From Arthrobacter psychrolactophilus (GTDB taxonomy: Bacteria > Actinomycetota > Actinomycetes > Actinomycetales > Micrococcaceae): 64,000 bases of DNA. A program made the translations under genes and the position numbers. Location: assembly GCF_003219795.1 (NCBI RefSeq), contig NZ_QJVC01000003.1, positions 346,063-410,062 of the forward strand, in the 5' to 3' direction. The notes under the pieces are model-generated. The model did not search any database. It was not told the origin of the DNA and saw only the letters and a program-made list of their open reading frames with translations. Shown piece after piece: positions 11,301-20,521 of this stretch (within the stretch, counting starts at the first letter, position 1; the number at the start of each line of letters is the position of its first letter).

Positions 11301-12387
11301 CATACAGTGCCTTGGACGTCGCGAGCAGCCGATGCCATGTGTAGTGAGTGGCGTCAAGGGCTTCAGCTCCCTCATCGCGAATGCGTTTGTCCAAGTCATC
11401 CAGCAGGCCACTCACGCCGTAAGCCTCCGTGAACAGAGGCGACTGTGGCATCATGGAGCGTTCCTCGGCAAAGAGCAGGAACACCACACGCATCATCGCT
11501 GTGACCGCTCCCTCGTAAACGAGCTCACGATCAACTGGCAGAGGGTCAGGCCAACCGGTGTCCCGCGCGTCGAATGCTTCTTCGGAGAAGGCCGTGACCA
11601 AAAGCTCGACTGCACGGCGCACCTGTGTGCCCAAGGCGACAGTGATGTCCTCCGCCGCGGTGATCGACTCGCGAAACAACTCGGCCAGCCTGTCGCCTTC
11701 ACTGCCACCAGCCAAACGCTGGGGCGAAATGAGCTCAAGGAAGGCATCTCGGACGTCGGACTCTTCGATCCACGTTTGTGCATCGACAATTCCAGAGGCG
11801 GTCATGACTCCGTCCTGGGCGCACACGATTGCCCACCATCGCCCGTCCGTGACCACGCCAACCTTTTGCTCGGACTTGCGCAGAAGCGCGTCCATCCGGT
11901 CGATGGGACTTGCAGTCCAGGCGTCACTAAGTGGATCGCGGAGCGAGTCGACAGGGTCAAAAACCATGACCAAAGCGACTGCAGCACCTTCGCGAACGAA
12001 TTTGCCGGACGCCCTTGTGCCCGCCGCATAGTTTACGGATGCCTTTTGAGGCCGCACGCCGCCGAGCTCTTCGTCGTCCCAAACTAGGTGGGCGTCCCAC
12101 CGGGCAACGTCACGCAGAACGACATCGACCCACTTGTTCCGGGCGCCGCGGTACGACCCAGTTGCACCCTCGTCGTTAGAAGCATTCTTGCTCCACTCGT
12201 CCCAAGCGCGGTCGAAGTTGGGCTTGGCGTCCCTGAGGGCAGCCTTCGTGTCCGCCCCTAGCTGAGGCATTCCCTGGGGCCAGACCCGCTTGATCGCAGG
12301 GATCGCAACAAATGGGCCATCACGGTCGACCAATTCGAGCCAGTCTCGGTGTTCCCGGGCCCGCCGCTGGGTGCCGTGTGACTTCAT
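8305..12387 (-). CDS. drmMI: DISARM adenine-specific DNA methyltransferase DrmMI
   Basis: A 1360-residue Eco57I-type class I SAM-dependent methyltransferase. Motif I is VADIACGSGAFLVAAAEYL near residue 629 and the catalytic motif is FDAIIGNPPFLGG near residue 897, the (N/D)PPF form of N6-adenine enzymes. The long N-terminal region (1-550) and C-terminal target-recognition part are normal for this class. Inferred role: methylating host DNA so that DrmAB and DrmD spare it. It sits second in the operon, overlapping drmD by four bases upstream and drmA by four downstream. The recognition sequence cannot be read from the protein. Confidence 0.93.
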   Translation of the reverse strand: MKSHGTQRRAREHRDWLELVDRDGPFVAIPAIKRVWPQGMPQLGADTKAALRDAKPNFDRAWDEWSKNASNDEGATGSYRGARNKWVDVVLRDVARWDAHLVWDDEELGGVRPQKASVNYAAGTRASGKFVREGAAVALVMVFDPVDSLRDPLSDAWTASPIDRMDALLRKSEQKVGVVTDGRWWAIVCAQDGVMTASGIVDAQTWIEESDVRDAFLELISPQRLAGGSEGDRLAELFRESITAAEDITVALGTQVRRAVELLVTAFSEEAFDARDTGWPDPLPVDRELVYEGAVTAMMRVVFLLFAEERSMMPQSPLFTEAYGVSGLLDDLDKRIRDEGAEALDATHYTWHRLLATSKALYGGVTSEEIRLPAYGGSLFDPERFPFLTSVDDRGALAVAVSDRVMLEVLRALQYAVIGTGKSAERRRVSFREVDVEQIGYIYEGLLGYTAEDVDEIVVGLVGKEGEEPEMPLRVLEGLADANPTSANFGAAVIAWVKKNQPAATTKSAAALSKLLGQSAEDGERALLSVTREEELLARLRPFLGIIRRDLRERPVVIQPGGLAVVETPSRATSGAHYTPKSLAQEVVRYALEPLVFQPGPHQTADESQWKLLDSNEILDLKVADIACGSGAFLVAAAEYLAEMVLKAWHAEGVTGSPHELETKARRQVVAQCLYGADINGMAVEMCKISLWLVSLDPKLPFSFVDDKVLHGNSLLGITDLRQLEAAHIDPSRVKTLNGGVQYSTSTLFGEGSEAHGLHLIDVKTVVQKAVRLRQGLANVVDENDPARSTKTKRRIWHEYQELVWQLSDVADGIIAAGLIEGGKPGKKLDEQYENLRIAVDLAFASNGAGDRTMLDGIIDRGLTPTVETDYERWKPLHWALAVPDVMERGGFDAIIGNPPFLGGQKLTGAMGTNVRDWFVHVLAEGARGSADFVAYFFLRALSLLASRGTLGLIATNTIAQGDTRQVGLDRMIESGFTITRAIQSRPWPAQSANLEYAAVWGSIAPIDPSVGRVSEGKIVSRLTTMLEPGGRAAGSPVRLAENKDSAFQGCILLGPGFVLDPVEAATWIGADAKNAEVLFPYLGGKDLNGRADGSGSRWVIDFTGRSEDEAATFSIPFKRVVERVKPERMVKPKAVRDLPWWRFLRVRGEMRRAIAELPAVLVIAQTSRTRTPMLLPSDQVFDQKVIVIASDSYADLAVLSSDVHQLWALVYGSTIRTDPVYTPSDVFETFPRPAPTAGLTAIGKVLDVERREIMIRRELGLTKLYNLINDPGIVDTADADIARLREIHDELDNSVMAAYEWDDVALDHGFHTFRQMERWTVCPAARVEILDRLLEENHRRAASQGGEASLDNSVRADAK

Positions 12388-15300
12388 GACAGTTCTCCCT
12401 GCTTGGCGTCCTTCTCAGTCAGCGCGAACACTACGGCCGCGGCTGACACGAAGGGACGAATGTCGGTGTAGCGTTCGGCGATAGCCGCAATCTCGCGAGA
12501 TTCTTCCTCGGCGAGATTGGCCAGTCGATTCTCCATCGATCGGATGTCCAGACGGTACTGTTCAGCCTGCCGCGGGTCAAGATCGAACAGCATTCCCTCG
12601 AGCTCCTGCTGATTCTCCCGCCGATCACGCAGGGACTCCTGCAGGTTACGGCGGAAGTTGGCAAAGATCTGTCGGGCACGCTCTGTATCTGCGCCTCTGC
12701 GCTTCTCTAGATCCGCGGTCACCGATTCCTGCTGTTTGGTGGCGCGTTTGCGCATCTCTGTCTCCAAGCGTGAGCGCAGTCGACCATCGTCTGCATTCCA
12801 TTCTTGAGCCAGACCTGCGCGGACATGTTCGTCAGCCAGAGTCATGTCCTTGGTGTCGAGAGTCTGTTCGAGCAGGGCTTCGGCCTTTGACTCGGCCAGT
12901 CGCTGACCCTTTACACGGATGCCGGTCACGAAGATTTCCTCATGCAACCGCAATCCACCCCGTCCCACGAGCACAAGACGGGAGATCGCCGCGACACAGG
13001 ACTGCTCTATGCCGGGTACGACCACCGCCGTCACTCGGTTGATAGAGGACTCGGCGCTGAACAGCGAGGCGCGCAGGATCCGAGAGGCCTTCTGCATCAG
13101 TCCGTGTCCCAAGTGCACATGTACAACGTCCTCGAACCCGCCTTGAAGTACGGAATCATCAAAGGTGATGGGCCGATACACACCCGGGTAAAGGCGGGTG
13201 TCCAGACCCTTGACCGCGTCTTGCCAGGACCTGCCGAGGACCGGCACCCGGAACACCTCGGAGTCGTAGTCCTCCGAGCCTTCCGAGAGAAGCGTGGGCT
13301 GGTTGGTCAGGGTTAGCGCGGTGTCAATGACACGGCGGGAATTGAACGGTGTGAGGTGCATCCGCCCTTTTTGCACATGGTACGTATTAGCCAACTCAGT
13401 CAGCGCCCGGTTGATCTCCTGGTCGCCTGCCAGCGCCTTGTTGATAATGGCGTTACCTTCATCGTTGAGCTCCTGAGTGCGCTTGACGACCTTGATCCTG
13501 CCGAAATGGTTTTGGATTTCGGCGTCGATTACCGGGTTCACCGAGCCCAAGTCATCGGCGACCGTTGCAATCTTCTCAGCGATGCGCCGCATAAAGTCCA
13601 TGTCCGCCCCGTAGGTGCCGGCTGTCTCTTCGGGCAGGAACTGGTAGACCTTGGGAGTCTCGGTCTGTCCGTATCTGTCGATGCGGCCGATGCGTTGTTC
13701 CAGCCGAGACGGATTGAACGGGACGTCGAAATTTACCAGACGGTGGCAGTAAGACTGTAGATCAATGCCCTCGCCTGCGGCGTCGGTGGCGACCAAGACA
13801 CGGATGGGTTCGCGGCTCGGTTCAGCGTTGAAGCGGGCGCGGGTCAGTTCGCGGTCTTCGGTTCCGATCGAGCCCTCAATCGTGGCCAAACGTGTCTGGT
13901 CGTATCCGCGCTGTCGCAGATTTTCCACGATCCAGTTCAAGGTGTCGGAGTACTCGGTGAAGATGACCACGCGCTCATTGGACCACGTCTTGCCGTCGGG
14001 CCTGCAGATTGCATTTAGCCAGCCGATCAGTGTCTTCAACCGGGAGTCAGGCTTGGATTGGAAGCTAAGGCCCCAATCCACAAGCCGTGTGATCTGCTCC
14101 GGAGTGGCCGTTACAAGTGGGTCAGTTGTCTTGGACCGGCGCAACGCATCGAACTCTGGATGTTCGGCTCCGCCCTCCTCTTCGTCTGACTGGTCGGAAC
14201 CTAGGACCTCGGCGTAATACCCGTCCTCGTCCTCCCATTCCGTCCGAGCCGCCGTGGCAGTTTCTCGGTAGCCAGCCAGCGTGGACCCGAATGCGTACGG
14301 ACTAGATAGGAAGCGCTTCTTCAGAAGCATCGAAACAATGTCGCCCGAGCGCTTCTGTCCATTGGCCCGGGCGCTCGCTTCCAAAATGCCATCGAGCGCC
14401 TCAAACGATTCTTGTTCGTCCTTGCTCGGTGCAAAGTGAATTGTCTCGAGCTGGCGCGCTTTGAAGCCTTTCTCCTTGATGTCACGCTTGAGCCGCCTCA
14501 CCGTCACTTCTTTAAGTGCTGCGGGGTCGACCGTCGCTCCCCGAGAGAAACGGCGGTTGTCGATCATCTCCAGCAGCGCTGTGAAGGATTCCGAGTGTCC
14601 GTTGTGAGGTGTCGCCGAGAGGAACAGCCGGTGTTCACAGACCTTCGCTAGGTCACGCACCGCGATCGTGCGCTGAGAATCCACGGCGTATCCCCGAGCG
14701 CCACCTACAGATGTCGGGCTCGATGGAGCAACGTGGTGGGCTTCGTCGACCACGAGGAGGTCAAATGCATAACGTCGAGCGCTGTTGACCTTGCCGGCCT
14801 CGGAATAGACATCCCGCAATAGCCGCTGAGCACGGAGCCCCGGCAACCAAGCCATCGACACGATCACCCGCGGGAAGAGGCGGAGGGGATTTGCATTCAG
14901 GCCATGCGTTCGACGCACCTCGCCCATTACGTCAGAGTTGACGATGACGAAGTCCAAACCAAATTTCTCACGCATCTCGTCTTGCCACTTCAGCGACAGG
15001 CTCGGCGGGCACACGATCACGACCGAGCGGGCACGATGCCGCAGCAAAAGTTCCTGGATGACCAGGCCGGCCTCGATCGTCTTGCCCAAACCAACGTCGT
15101 CCGCCAGAAGCAGATTGGCTCGGGGGGCTTGCAGAGCTCGACGCAACGGTTCGAGCTGGTACGCCTCGACGTTCGCTCCTGAGCGGAATGGAGCCTGGAA
15201 TGCACCCTCGTTCGCAGAGGTCACCGCACCCCACCGGACAGCATCAACAAACGCCGCCAGACGGTTCGGGTCATCGAACCCCTCCGCGGTGATAATCTCT

Positions 15301-15551
15301 GGCAGACCCTGGTCTGGGGCAACCGAGTGACCAACCTCCAGCTCCCAGATGACGTTGAGTTCCTCACCCATTCGGTCCTCGGCCAGAGACTGAAGAGAGA
15401 TTACGTGATTGAGCTGAGGGACTCCGTCGTCGGCCGAGCTACGCGGGAGGCCCTGCTCTCGGACGTCCGCGACGGCCCAGTTCGCACCGCGGACCTCGAC
15501 GATGTCCCCCGGCTTCGGAAGACGCGGCATCTCAGTCAGCTGGGCAGTCAT
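12384..15551 (-). CDS. drmD: DISARM SNF2-like helicase DrmD
   Basis: A 1055-residue SNF2-family helicase, first gene of the operon. Walker A is LLADDVGLGKTIEAGLV near residue 155, followed by VVDEAHHVAPS near 270, FLSATPHNGHSE, and the C-terminal lobe with ATDAAGEGIDLQS and RLEQRIGRIDRYGQ near 600. A charged, probably coiled-coil stretch lies near residues 930-1020. DrmD defines class 1 DISARM (class 2 has DrmE). The ATG at 15551 is preceded by AGAGGAG about ten bases upstream. The promoter must lie in 15552-15867, shared divergently with the mobilization genes. Confidence 0.93.
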   Translation of the reverse strand: MTAQLTEMPRLPKPGDIVEVRGANWAVADVREQGLPRSSADDGVPQLNHVISLQSLAEDRMGEELNVIWELEVGHSVAPDQGLPEIITAEGFDDPNRLAAFVDAVRWGAVTSANEGAFQAPFRSGANVEAYQLEPLRRALQAPRANLLLADDVGLGKTIEAGLVIQELLLRHRARSVVIVCPPSLSLKWQDEMREKFGLDFVIVNSDVMGEVRRTHGLNANPLRLFPRVIVSMAWLPGLRAQRLLRDVYSEAGKVNSARRYAFDLLVVDEAHHVAPSSPTSVGGARGYAVDSQRTIAVRDLAKVCEHRLFLSATPHNGHSESFTALLEMIDNRRFSRGATVDPAALKEVTVRRLKRDIKEKGFKARQLETIHFAPSKDEQESFEALDGILEASARANGQKRSGDIVSMLLKKRFLSSPYAFGSTLAGYRETATAARTEWEDEDGYYAEVLGSDQSDEEEGGAEHPEFDALRRSKTTDPLVTATPEQITRLVDWGLSFQSKPDSRLKTLIGWLNAICRPDGKTWSNERVVIFTEYSDTLNWIVENLRQRGYDQTRLATIEGSIGTEDRELTRARFNAEPSREPIRVLVATDAAGEGIDLQSYCHRLVNFDVPFNPSRLEQRIGRIDRYGQTETPKVYQFLPEETAGTYGADMDFMRRIAEKIATVADDLGSVNPVIDAEIQNHFGRIKVVKRTQELNDEGNAIINKALAGDQEINRALTELANTYHVQKGRMHLTPFNSRRVIDTALTLTNQPTLLSEGSEDYDSEVFRVPVLGRSWQDAVKGLDTRLYPGVYRPITFDDSVLQGGFEDVVHVHLGHGLMQKASRILRASLFSAESSINRVTAVVVPGIEQSCVAAISRLVLVGRGGLRLHEEIFVTGIRVKGQRLAESKAEALLEQTLDTKDMTLADEHVRAGLAQEWNADDGRLRSRLETEMRKRATKQQESVTADLEKRRGADTERARQIFANFRRNLQESLRDRRENQQELEGMLFDLDPRQAEQYRLDIRSMENRLANLAEEESREIAAIAERYTDIRPFVSAAAVVFALTEKDAKQGELS

Positions 15552-15867
15552 CGGGTCGGCTCCTCTACAACCGATTCCGACGCAATATTCAGTTCACCAG
15601 CAGTAAGAACAGAAACCGCAACCACTTACACTCCCCATGTCATTCGAGCCAACGGAATATGGCACTCCACTGTCAAACTTAGTCCATAGACAAGCCGAGC
15701 CTAAAAGGTGTTGGAACAGCTCATAAAGCCCAATGCCCGAAGTCAGCCGGACCCATCACCGTAAATAAATCTAGACCGTCACACGTCTGGCATCCAAGGA
15801 CGTGACCGTCGGCTTTTGGCACGACGGCCAAGCACGTCGTTGATCCCCTTTCGCCCCATGAACTGGC
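15552..15867. promoter_or_regulatory. Divergent control region between DISARM and mobilization genes
   Basis: This gene-free stretch must hold the promoter for drmD (minus) and that for the mobilization genes (plus). A perfect TTGACA -35 hexamer lies on the minus strand at 15676-15671, but no convincing -10 follows at the usual spacing. Near the relaxase side is a dyad, CCGTCG-10 nt-CGACGG at 15806-15827, flanked by repeats of GACGTGACC/GTCACACGTC type. Conjugative elements often place oriT just upstream of the relaxase operon, so this is the most likely oriT region; that is inference only. Confidence 0.4.
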
Positions 15868-16425
15868 ATGGAAACGACAACTTGCAGGCTGTGCGGAACC
15901 GTCTTTGAACCACGACGCACAACTCAGAAATACTGTTCACCCACTTGCTCACGCCGGCACCGAGATCGGGAGTGGCGAAACCGGCACCACGACGACACTA
16001 CCCAGACACTGCGAGCGCAGCTTGAATCTGCAGTCATCGAGAACCGCGTCATCCTAGAAGCAACGACGGCCAAGTTTCAGATGCAGCTGGATGCAGCAGA
16101 ACGGAAGGCTCGGGACCGACTCACATTTCAGGCCAACCGGAATGAGCGTGAGACCGATGTTCTACGCACCCGATTGCGCGACCTTGCGTCAATCAATGTC
16201 GACATCGCCTGTGAAGTCCCAGAACTGAAGGCTCAAATTACTGAGTTGCAGTTGGAGAACGCCAGGCTCATCCACAGTCAGCGTGCTGACTTCCAGGATT
16301 TCACGCAGATCGCTGGTCGGCTGTTTGAGCTTTGCTCGCGGCTTGGGCTCCCGCTTGACAAGGCGACGAAGGAGATCTTTCAGCGCCGTGGCTGGCGAAC
16401 CAGCACTCTGGTACCCGAACAATGA
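15868..16425 (+). CDS. Zinc-ribbon/coiled-coil protein upstream of relaxase
   Basis: A 185-residue protein. Its first 35 residues contain CRLCGTVF and YCSPTCSRRHR, a four-cysteine zinc-ribbon-like knuckle like those in DUF2116-type and transposon-associated proteins. Residues about 50-145 are charged and rich in Leu/Ala/Glu/Arg, consistent with a coiled coil. The stop overlaps the relaxase start (ATGA), so the two are co-translated. The position suggests a relaxosome accessory or transfer regulator that could bind oriT, but I do not recognise a named family. No strong Shine-Dalgarno precedes the ATG at 15868. Confidence 0.7.
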   Translation: METTTCRLCGTVFEPRRTTQKYCSPTCSRRHRDREWRNRHHDDTTQTLRAQLESAVIENRVILEATTAKFQMQLDAAERKARDRLTFQANRNERETDVLRTRLRDLASINVDIACEVPELKAQITELQLENARLIHSQRADFQDFTQIAGRLFELCSRLGLPLDKATKEIFQRRGWRTSTLVPEQ

Positions 16426-19400
16426 CTGTCTCATTGTCCCGGCTGACGGCCACCGCCGGGTTGAAATACCTGCTCAAGACCACCATGCGGGATGACCTCA
16501 TCAAACCACTGGGGGATTCCACCAGTTACTACGTCAAGGCTGGAACACCCCAAGGCCGGTGGCTGGGCCGGGGCCTCAACGGCATCGACCGGAGGCTACT
16601 TCAACCAGTCACCGCACCAGACGCCAAAGCCGTATTCTCACTCGCCCAGCACCCCGACACGCAGACCGTCCTTGGCCGACCTCACGGCCAAACAACCGTT
16701 GCCCACCGGAACGGTGAAGAACAACAGCGCCATGCTGTGGCCGGATTTGACCTAACGCTCAGCGTGCCCAAATCCGTTTCTGTCCTGTGGGCTCTCTCTG
16801 ACAAAGACATCCAGCAACAAGTCCTTGCCGCCCACCATCGTGCCGTGGAATCCGTGCTTGCCTGGCTCGAGGATCAGGTCGTCCATACACGGACAGGGCG
16901 CAACGGAGTTGCCCATGTTGGCGCAAAAGGTGCCATTGCGGCAGCATTCGACCATTGGGAATCCCGCGCTGGCGACCCGCAACTTCACACTCATCTGGTC
17001 ATCGCTAACCGGGTTCAACGCCGTAGTGACGATGCGTGGACGACCATCGACTCCCGAACGATCTACAAAGCTGTCGTTGCCGCAAGCGAACATTTCAACG
17101 GGCTGCTACTGGACGAACTCCAACGGGTCCTCGGAACGGAGGCAGACTTCCGGCCCACCATAGCCGTGGGGCGCAATTCAGGTCTCGAATTGACCGGAAT
17201 CGACCAGGATCTTATCCAGGAATTTTCCAATCGGAGCAGGCTCATCACCGCTGAAACGGACAGGCTTGTCCAGCTCTCGACCAGTGAGAACGGCAGACGA
17301 CCCAGTCCCACCACCATCATCAAGCTCCGCCAGATTGCCACATTGTCGACCCGACAGCCCAAGGACGAATCGCCAAGGCCACTGACCGAACTGCGTGCAG
17401 GCTGGCGACAGCGAGCCCTCGCCATGGGGCAAAACCCAACAACGGTCGTTGAGAATACGATCCGGCGATCCAGGCAACGCCCTGTCAGATCTTCCGACGT
17501 CTCCTTGGAATGGAATGATGCGGTCGCCGCCATGGTCAGGGATGGAGTCGCACAGCGCAGGGCAACGTGGAACCGCTGGAACCTCCTTGCCGAGGCCGAA
17601 CGCATCTGCGCCGGCATCCGCTGCCAATCCCCCGAGGATCGCCGCCGACTCATCGACTCGGTCACCGCAGCAGCTGAATCCCAATCTGTGTCGCTCAACG
17701 ACACTCGATACAGACTCCCCGCGAATGCTGCACACGATCTGGCATACGCTGGCCAATCAGTCTTTGACTTCCCCGGCGCCCGCCTCTACACCGATACCAA
17801 TACCCTGGCCAACGAACGATTCGTCATGGAGGCAAGGAACGACGCCAACGGACCTGCCATCCAAGTTGCAGCAGCAAGCGATCGACTCGTCAGCTACCGC
17901 CACCGCGCCGGCTACCAGCTCGCCCCAGATCAGCTCGCCGCAGCGGAAAGCGTGCTGTCCAGCGGCAACAGGCTAGACGCCATTGTTGGCCCCGCCGGAT
18001 CCGGGAAGACCACAACCATGGCTGCCATCAAGGCCGTGTGGGAATACGCCCATGGTGAGGGCAGCGTCGTCGGACTTGCCCCGGCCGCGGCCAGCGCGGA
18101 AGTCCTGGCAAAGGAACTCGGCATCACTGCGGAGAATGTCGCCAAATGGCTCTATGAAAGCGTAGGACGAAGAGCAAGCAACCGTGCCGACCGGTTCCAC
18201 ACGTTGGAATCAATGCCACGAACCAGCCACACAGCCGCTGCGGCACAACTGACAGCACTGTCCGTCCAGCAGTCCCTCTGGCAGTTCAGGAAGGACCAGC
18301 TAGTCATCATCGACGAAGCGTCCATGATCTCCACCATTCAACTCGCTGGTCTGGTCCACCAAGCCCGAGACGCAGCCGCCAAAATCCTGCTGGTCGGCGA
18401 CCCCGCCCAGCTCGACGCCATCGATGCTGGCGGCATGCTCGGGTGGCTGCACCGTGACGGCAAAGCTGTCGAATTGACCAGCATCCACCGCTTCACCAAC
18501 AGTTGGGAAGGGCCGGCCTCGCTCCAACTGCGAGAAGGCAACATCGACGGCGTCGACCTTTACACCGTACAAGGGCGCATACAGCACGGTGACTACACGG
18601 ACATGATTGAGAATGCCTACCGCGGATGGTCAGCCGACCTCCGTTCCGGCAAATTATCCATCCTGATCGCCCCTGACAACGAATCCGTCACCACCCTGAA
18701 CGAGCGCGCCCACGCCGAGCTGGTTGAATCGGGTCTTATCGATGCCGAGCACACCGTCACCCTCGCCGACGGCCTGACCGTGGGCCGCGGCGACACCATC
18801 ATCGCCCGCAAGAACAACCGCAGGTTGATCGACACGAACGGCGAATACCTCCGCAACGGCACCCTCCTGCGCATCACAAAGCGGCCACATAGGGACGGCA
18901 GCGTCACCGCCCGTCGGGTGGACACCGGAGCCGCCATCAGACTCAGCCAGGTATATCTCGGCACCTCCGCCGAGCTCGGCTACGCAACCACCGCCCACCG
19001 TTCCCAAGGCATCACCGTGGACACCAGCCACATCGTCCTGACGCAAGGCTGCCTCACCCGCGAGCTGTTCTACGTCGGCATGACCCGCGGCCGCAATTCC
19101 AACACTGCCTATGTTTGCGAGTCCAACCCCGCCCTCGGCGAACCGCAAGCAGGCGGACCAACCGCCAGCTGGCGACAGATCCTCGGCGAAGTCCTGGCCG
19201 CGGAAGGAGCCGAACGTACCGCCCACGAAGTGCGAGCGGCAGAAGTTGCCAAGGGCGACACCCTCCAACGACTTGCCGCCGAGTACGACTATCTCGCCCA
19301 GCTGGCCGCCGCCGACGGCCTGACCACGGCCATCTCAAAGGTTTTGCCCGACGTCGTGACTCACCTTCAAGAGTCGCCCTCCTGGGGCGCGGGTGTAGCC

Positions 19401-19973
19401 GTCTGGCGACGAGCAACGGCAAGTAGTCCAGCAGCTGCGCAGCGGGTTCTGGAAGGCGCTCTGAAGCATCCTGGCGACGCCCAGGACCACATGGCAGTCG
19501 TTCATGCACGACTTCGACAGGCGGTCAGCAACGGCCTCTTGGAGGCTTCCCCAGACGTCCTCGACGAGGTACTTTTCACCGAGCGTGCGGACCTTGCGGA
19601 CATGATCAGCCAGGTACGCGCCCGCACGATCAATCGCCGCGACCGCGTGACCAGGGAATCACTGAGCGTTGGATCTACGTGGGTCCACGAGTTGGAAAGA
19701 ATTCTCGGGTCTACGGTCAAGCCCGAGCAATGGGCCACCGCTGTCGGCGAAGTCGCAATCTTCCGTGACCGCTGGGAAATCACCACTTCTACAGATCTGC
19801 TTGGTCCAGTTCCTGCCAGCTATGAGTGGGAGCAGTCCCAGCAGCGAGCGTCCCTGCAGCGGCTCATTCAGTCGTTGGTGGAAGGCCCATCCAATTCGTT
19901 GGAACAGGGTGCGTCTGCCCTGCCTGCACCAATTATGCGCCAACCCCTTATCCATGTCGGACCCACGCTCTAA
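16422..19973 (+). CDS. MobF-family conjugative relaxase-helicase (TrwC/TraA-like)
   Basis: A 1183-residue two-domain protein. The N-terminal relaxase domain has tyrosines near residues 16 and 36-37, the core motif GFDLTLSVPKSVSVLW, and the metal-binding histidine cluster DPQLHTHLVIANRV near residue 190. The C-terminal half is an SF1B (RecD/TraI-type) helicase: Walker A IVGPAGSGKTTTM near 524, LVIIDEASMIS near 628, and YATTAHRSQGITVD near 858. Such enzymes nick oriT, stay bound to the 5' end and unwind the transferred strand. The gene overlaps its upstream neighbour by four bases. Intact and of full family length. A C-terminal tail of about 250 residues is variable. Confidence 0.95.
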   Translation: MTVSLSRLTATAGLKYLLKTTMRDDLIKPLGDSTSYYVKAGTPQGRWLGRGLNGIDRRLLQPVTAPDAKAVFSLAQHPDTQTVLGRPHGQTTVAHRNGEEQQRHAVAGFDLTLSVPKSVSVLWALSDKDIQQQVLAAHHRAVESVLAWLEDQVVHTRTGRNGVAHVGAKGAIAAAFDHWESRAGDPQLHTHLVIANRVQRRSDDAWTTIDSRTIYKAVVAASEHFNGLLLDELQRVLGTEADFRPTIAVGRNSGLELTGIDQDLIQEFSNRSRLITAETDRLVQLSTSENGRRPSPTTIIKLRQIATLSTRQPKDESPRPLTELRAGWRQRALAMGQNPTTVVENTIRRSRQRPVRSSDVSLEWNDAVAAMVRDGVAQRRATWNRWNLLAEAERICAGIRCQSPEDRRRLIDSVTAAAESQSVSLNDTRYRLPANAAHDLAYAGQSVFDFPGARLYTDTNTLANERFVMEARNDANGPAIQVAAASDRLVSYRHRAGYQLAPDQLAAAESVLSSGNRLDAIVGPAGSGKTTTMAAIKAVWEYAHGEGSVVGLAPAAASAEVLAKELGITAENVAKWLYESVGRRASNRADRFHTLESMPRTSHTAAAAQLTALSVQQSLWQFRKDQLVIIDEASMISTIQLAGLVHQARDAAAKILLVGDPAQLDAIDAGGMLGWLHRDGKAVELTSIHRFTNSWEGPASLQLREGNIDGVDLYTVQGRIQHGDYTDMIENAYRGWSADLRSGKLSILIAPDNESVTTLNERAHAELVESGLIDAEHTVTLADGLTVGRGDTIIARKNNRRLIDTNGEYLRNGTLLRITKRPHRDGSVTARRVDTGAAIRLSQVYLGTSAELGYATTAHRSQGITVDTSHIVLTQGCLTRELFYVGMTRGRNSNTAYVCESNPALGEPQAGGPTASWRQILGEVLAAEGAERTAHEVRAAEVAKGDTLQRLAAEYDYLAQLAAADGLTTAISKVLPDVVTHLQESPSWGAGVAVWRRATASSPAAAQRVLEGALKHPGDAQDHMAVVHARLRQAVSNGLLEASPDVLDEVLFTERADLADMISQVRARTINRRDRVTRESLSVGSTWVHELERILGSTVKPEQWATAVGEVAIFRDRWEITTSTDLLGPVPASYEWEQSQQRASLQRLIQSLVEGPSNSLEQGASALPAPIMRQPLIHVGPTL

Positions 19974-20002
19974 GCTGGAAGTCGAAAGGAAGTCGTGCGG
20001 TC

Positions 20003-20521
20003 ATGAACCCAATGATCAGACCATCAGTTACCTCGATGCCACTCATGTTGTGGAGCATCTTTGTTGGCCTGTGCACGCTCTATTTGGTTCCGGCAACCCT
20101 CGCGAACTGGCCAGCGCAAGTTTGGCTAGTGTCCATCACCGGGTTACTCGTCGCCCTCTTGGCAGCGCTGGTCCTGCGATGGGTAGTGAAAGTACGCCAT
20201 GCCCGTATCTGGGACGCAAATACTCAACGCATGTGGCAGCAGTTTGAGGAAGCTCGCCTCGATGGCGGAACGACAACCGAAGTCACGGTCCTCAGCGTCC
20301 AGGAGGTCCAACCGACAGGTGCCTGGGTGACCATCAATTGGGACCAATTCGGCTATACGCAGCCAGCTTGGATTGAGGGCAAGGGAGGAACCTACTGGCC
20401 CGGGTCGGTAATCCTTATTGCCCCCGACCCGGACCAAGTTCACATCGGTCAGCCCTGGCCACCTACATACAGAATCGCCGAGTCGGACTGTCGCGCCATA
20501 GCGCCGGCCCTTGGACAATAG
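20003..20521 (+). CDS. Small membrane protein of mobilization operon
   Basis: A 172-residue protein starting at ATG 20003 with GAAAGGA upstream; the longer frame back to 19826 overlaps the relaxase and is rejected. Two hydrophobic segments near residues 10-35 and 37-58 form a hairpin anchor, and the rest (about 110 residues) is soluble and probably cytoplasmic or, less likely, extracellular. It follows the relaxase by 29 bases in the same direction. I do not recognise the family. A role at the membrane in transfer is inferred from position only. Confidence 0.7.
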   Translation: MNPMIRPSVTSMPLMLWSIFVGLCTLYLVPATLANWPAQVWLVSITGLLVALLAALVLRWVVKVRHARIWDANTQRMWQQFEEARLDGGTTTEVTVLSVQEVQPTGAWVTINWDQFGYTQPAWIEGKGGTYWPGSVILIAPDPDQVHIGQPWPPTYRIAESDCRAIAPALGQ

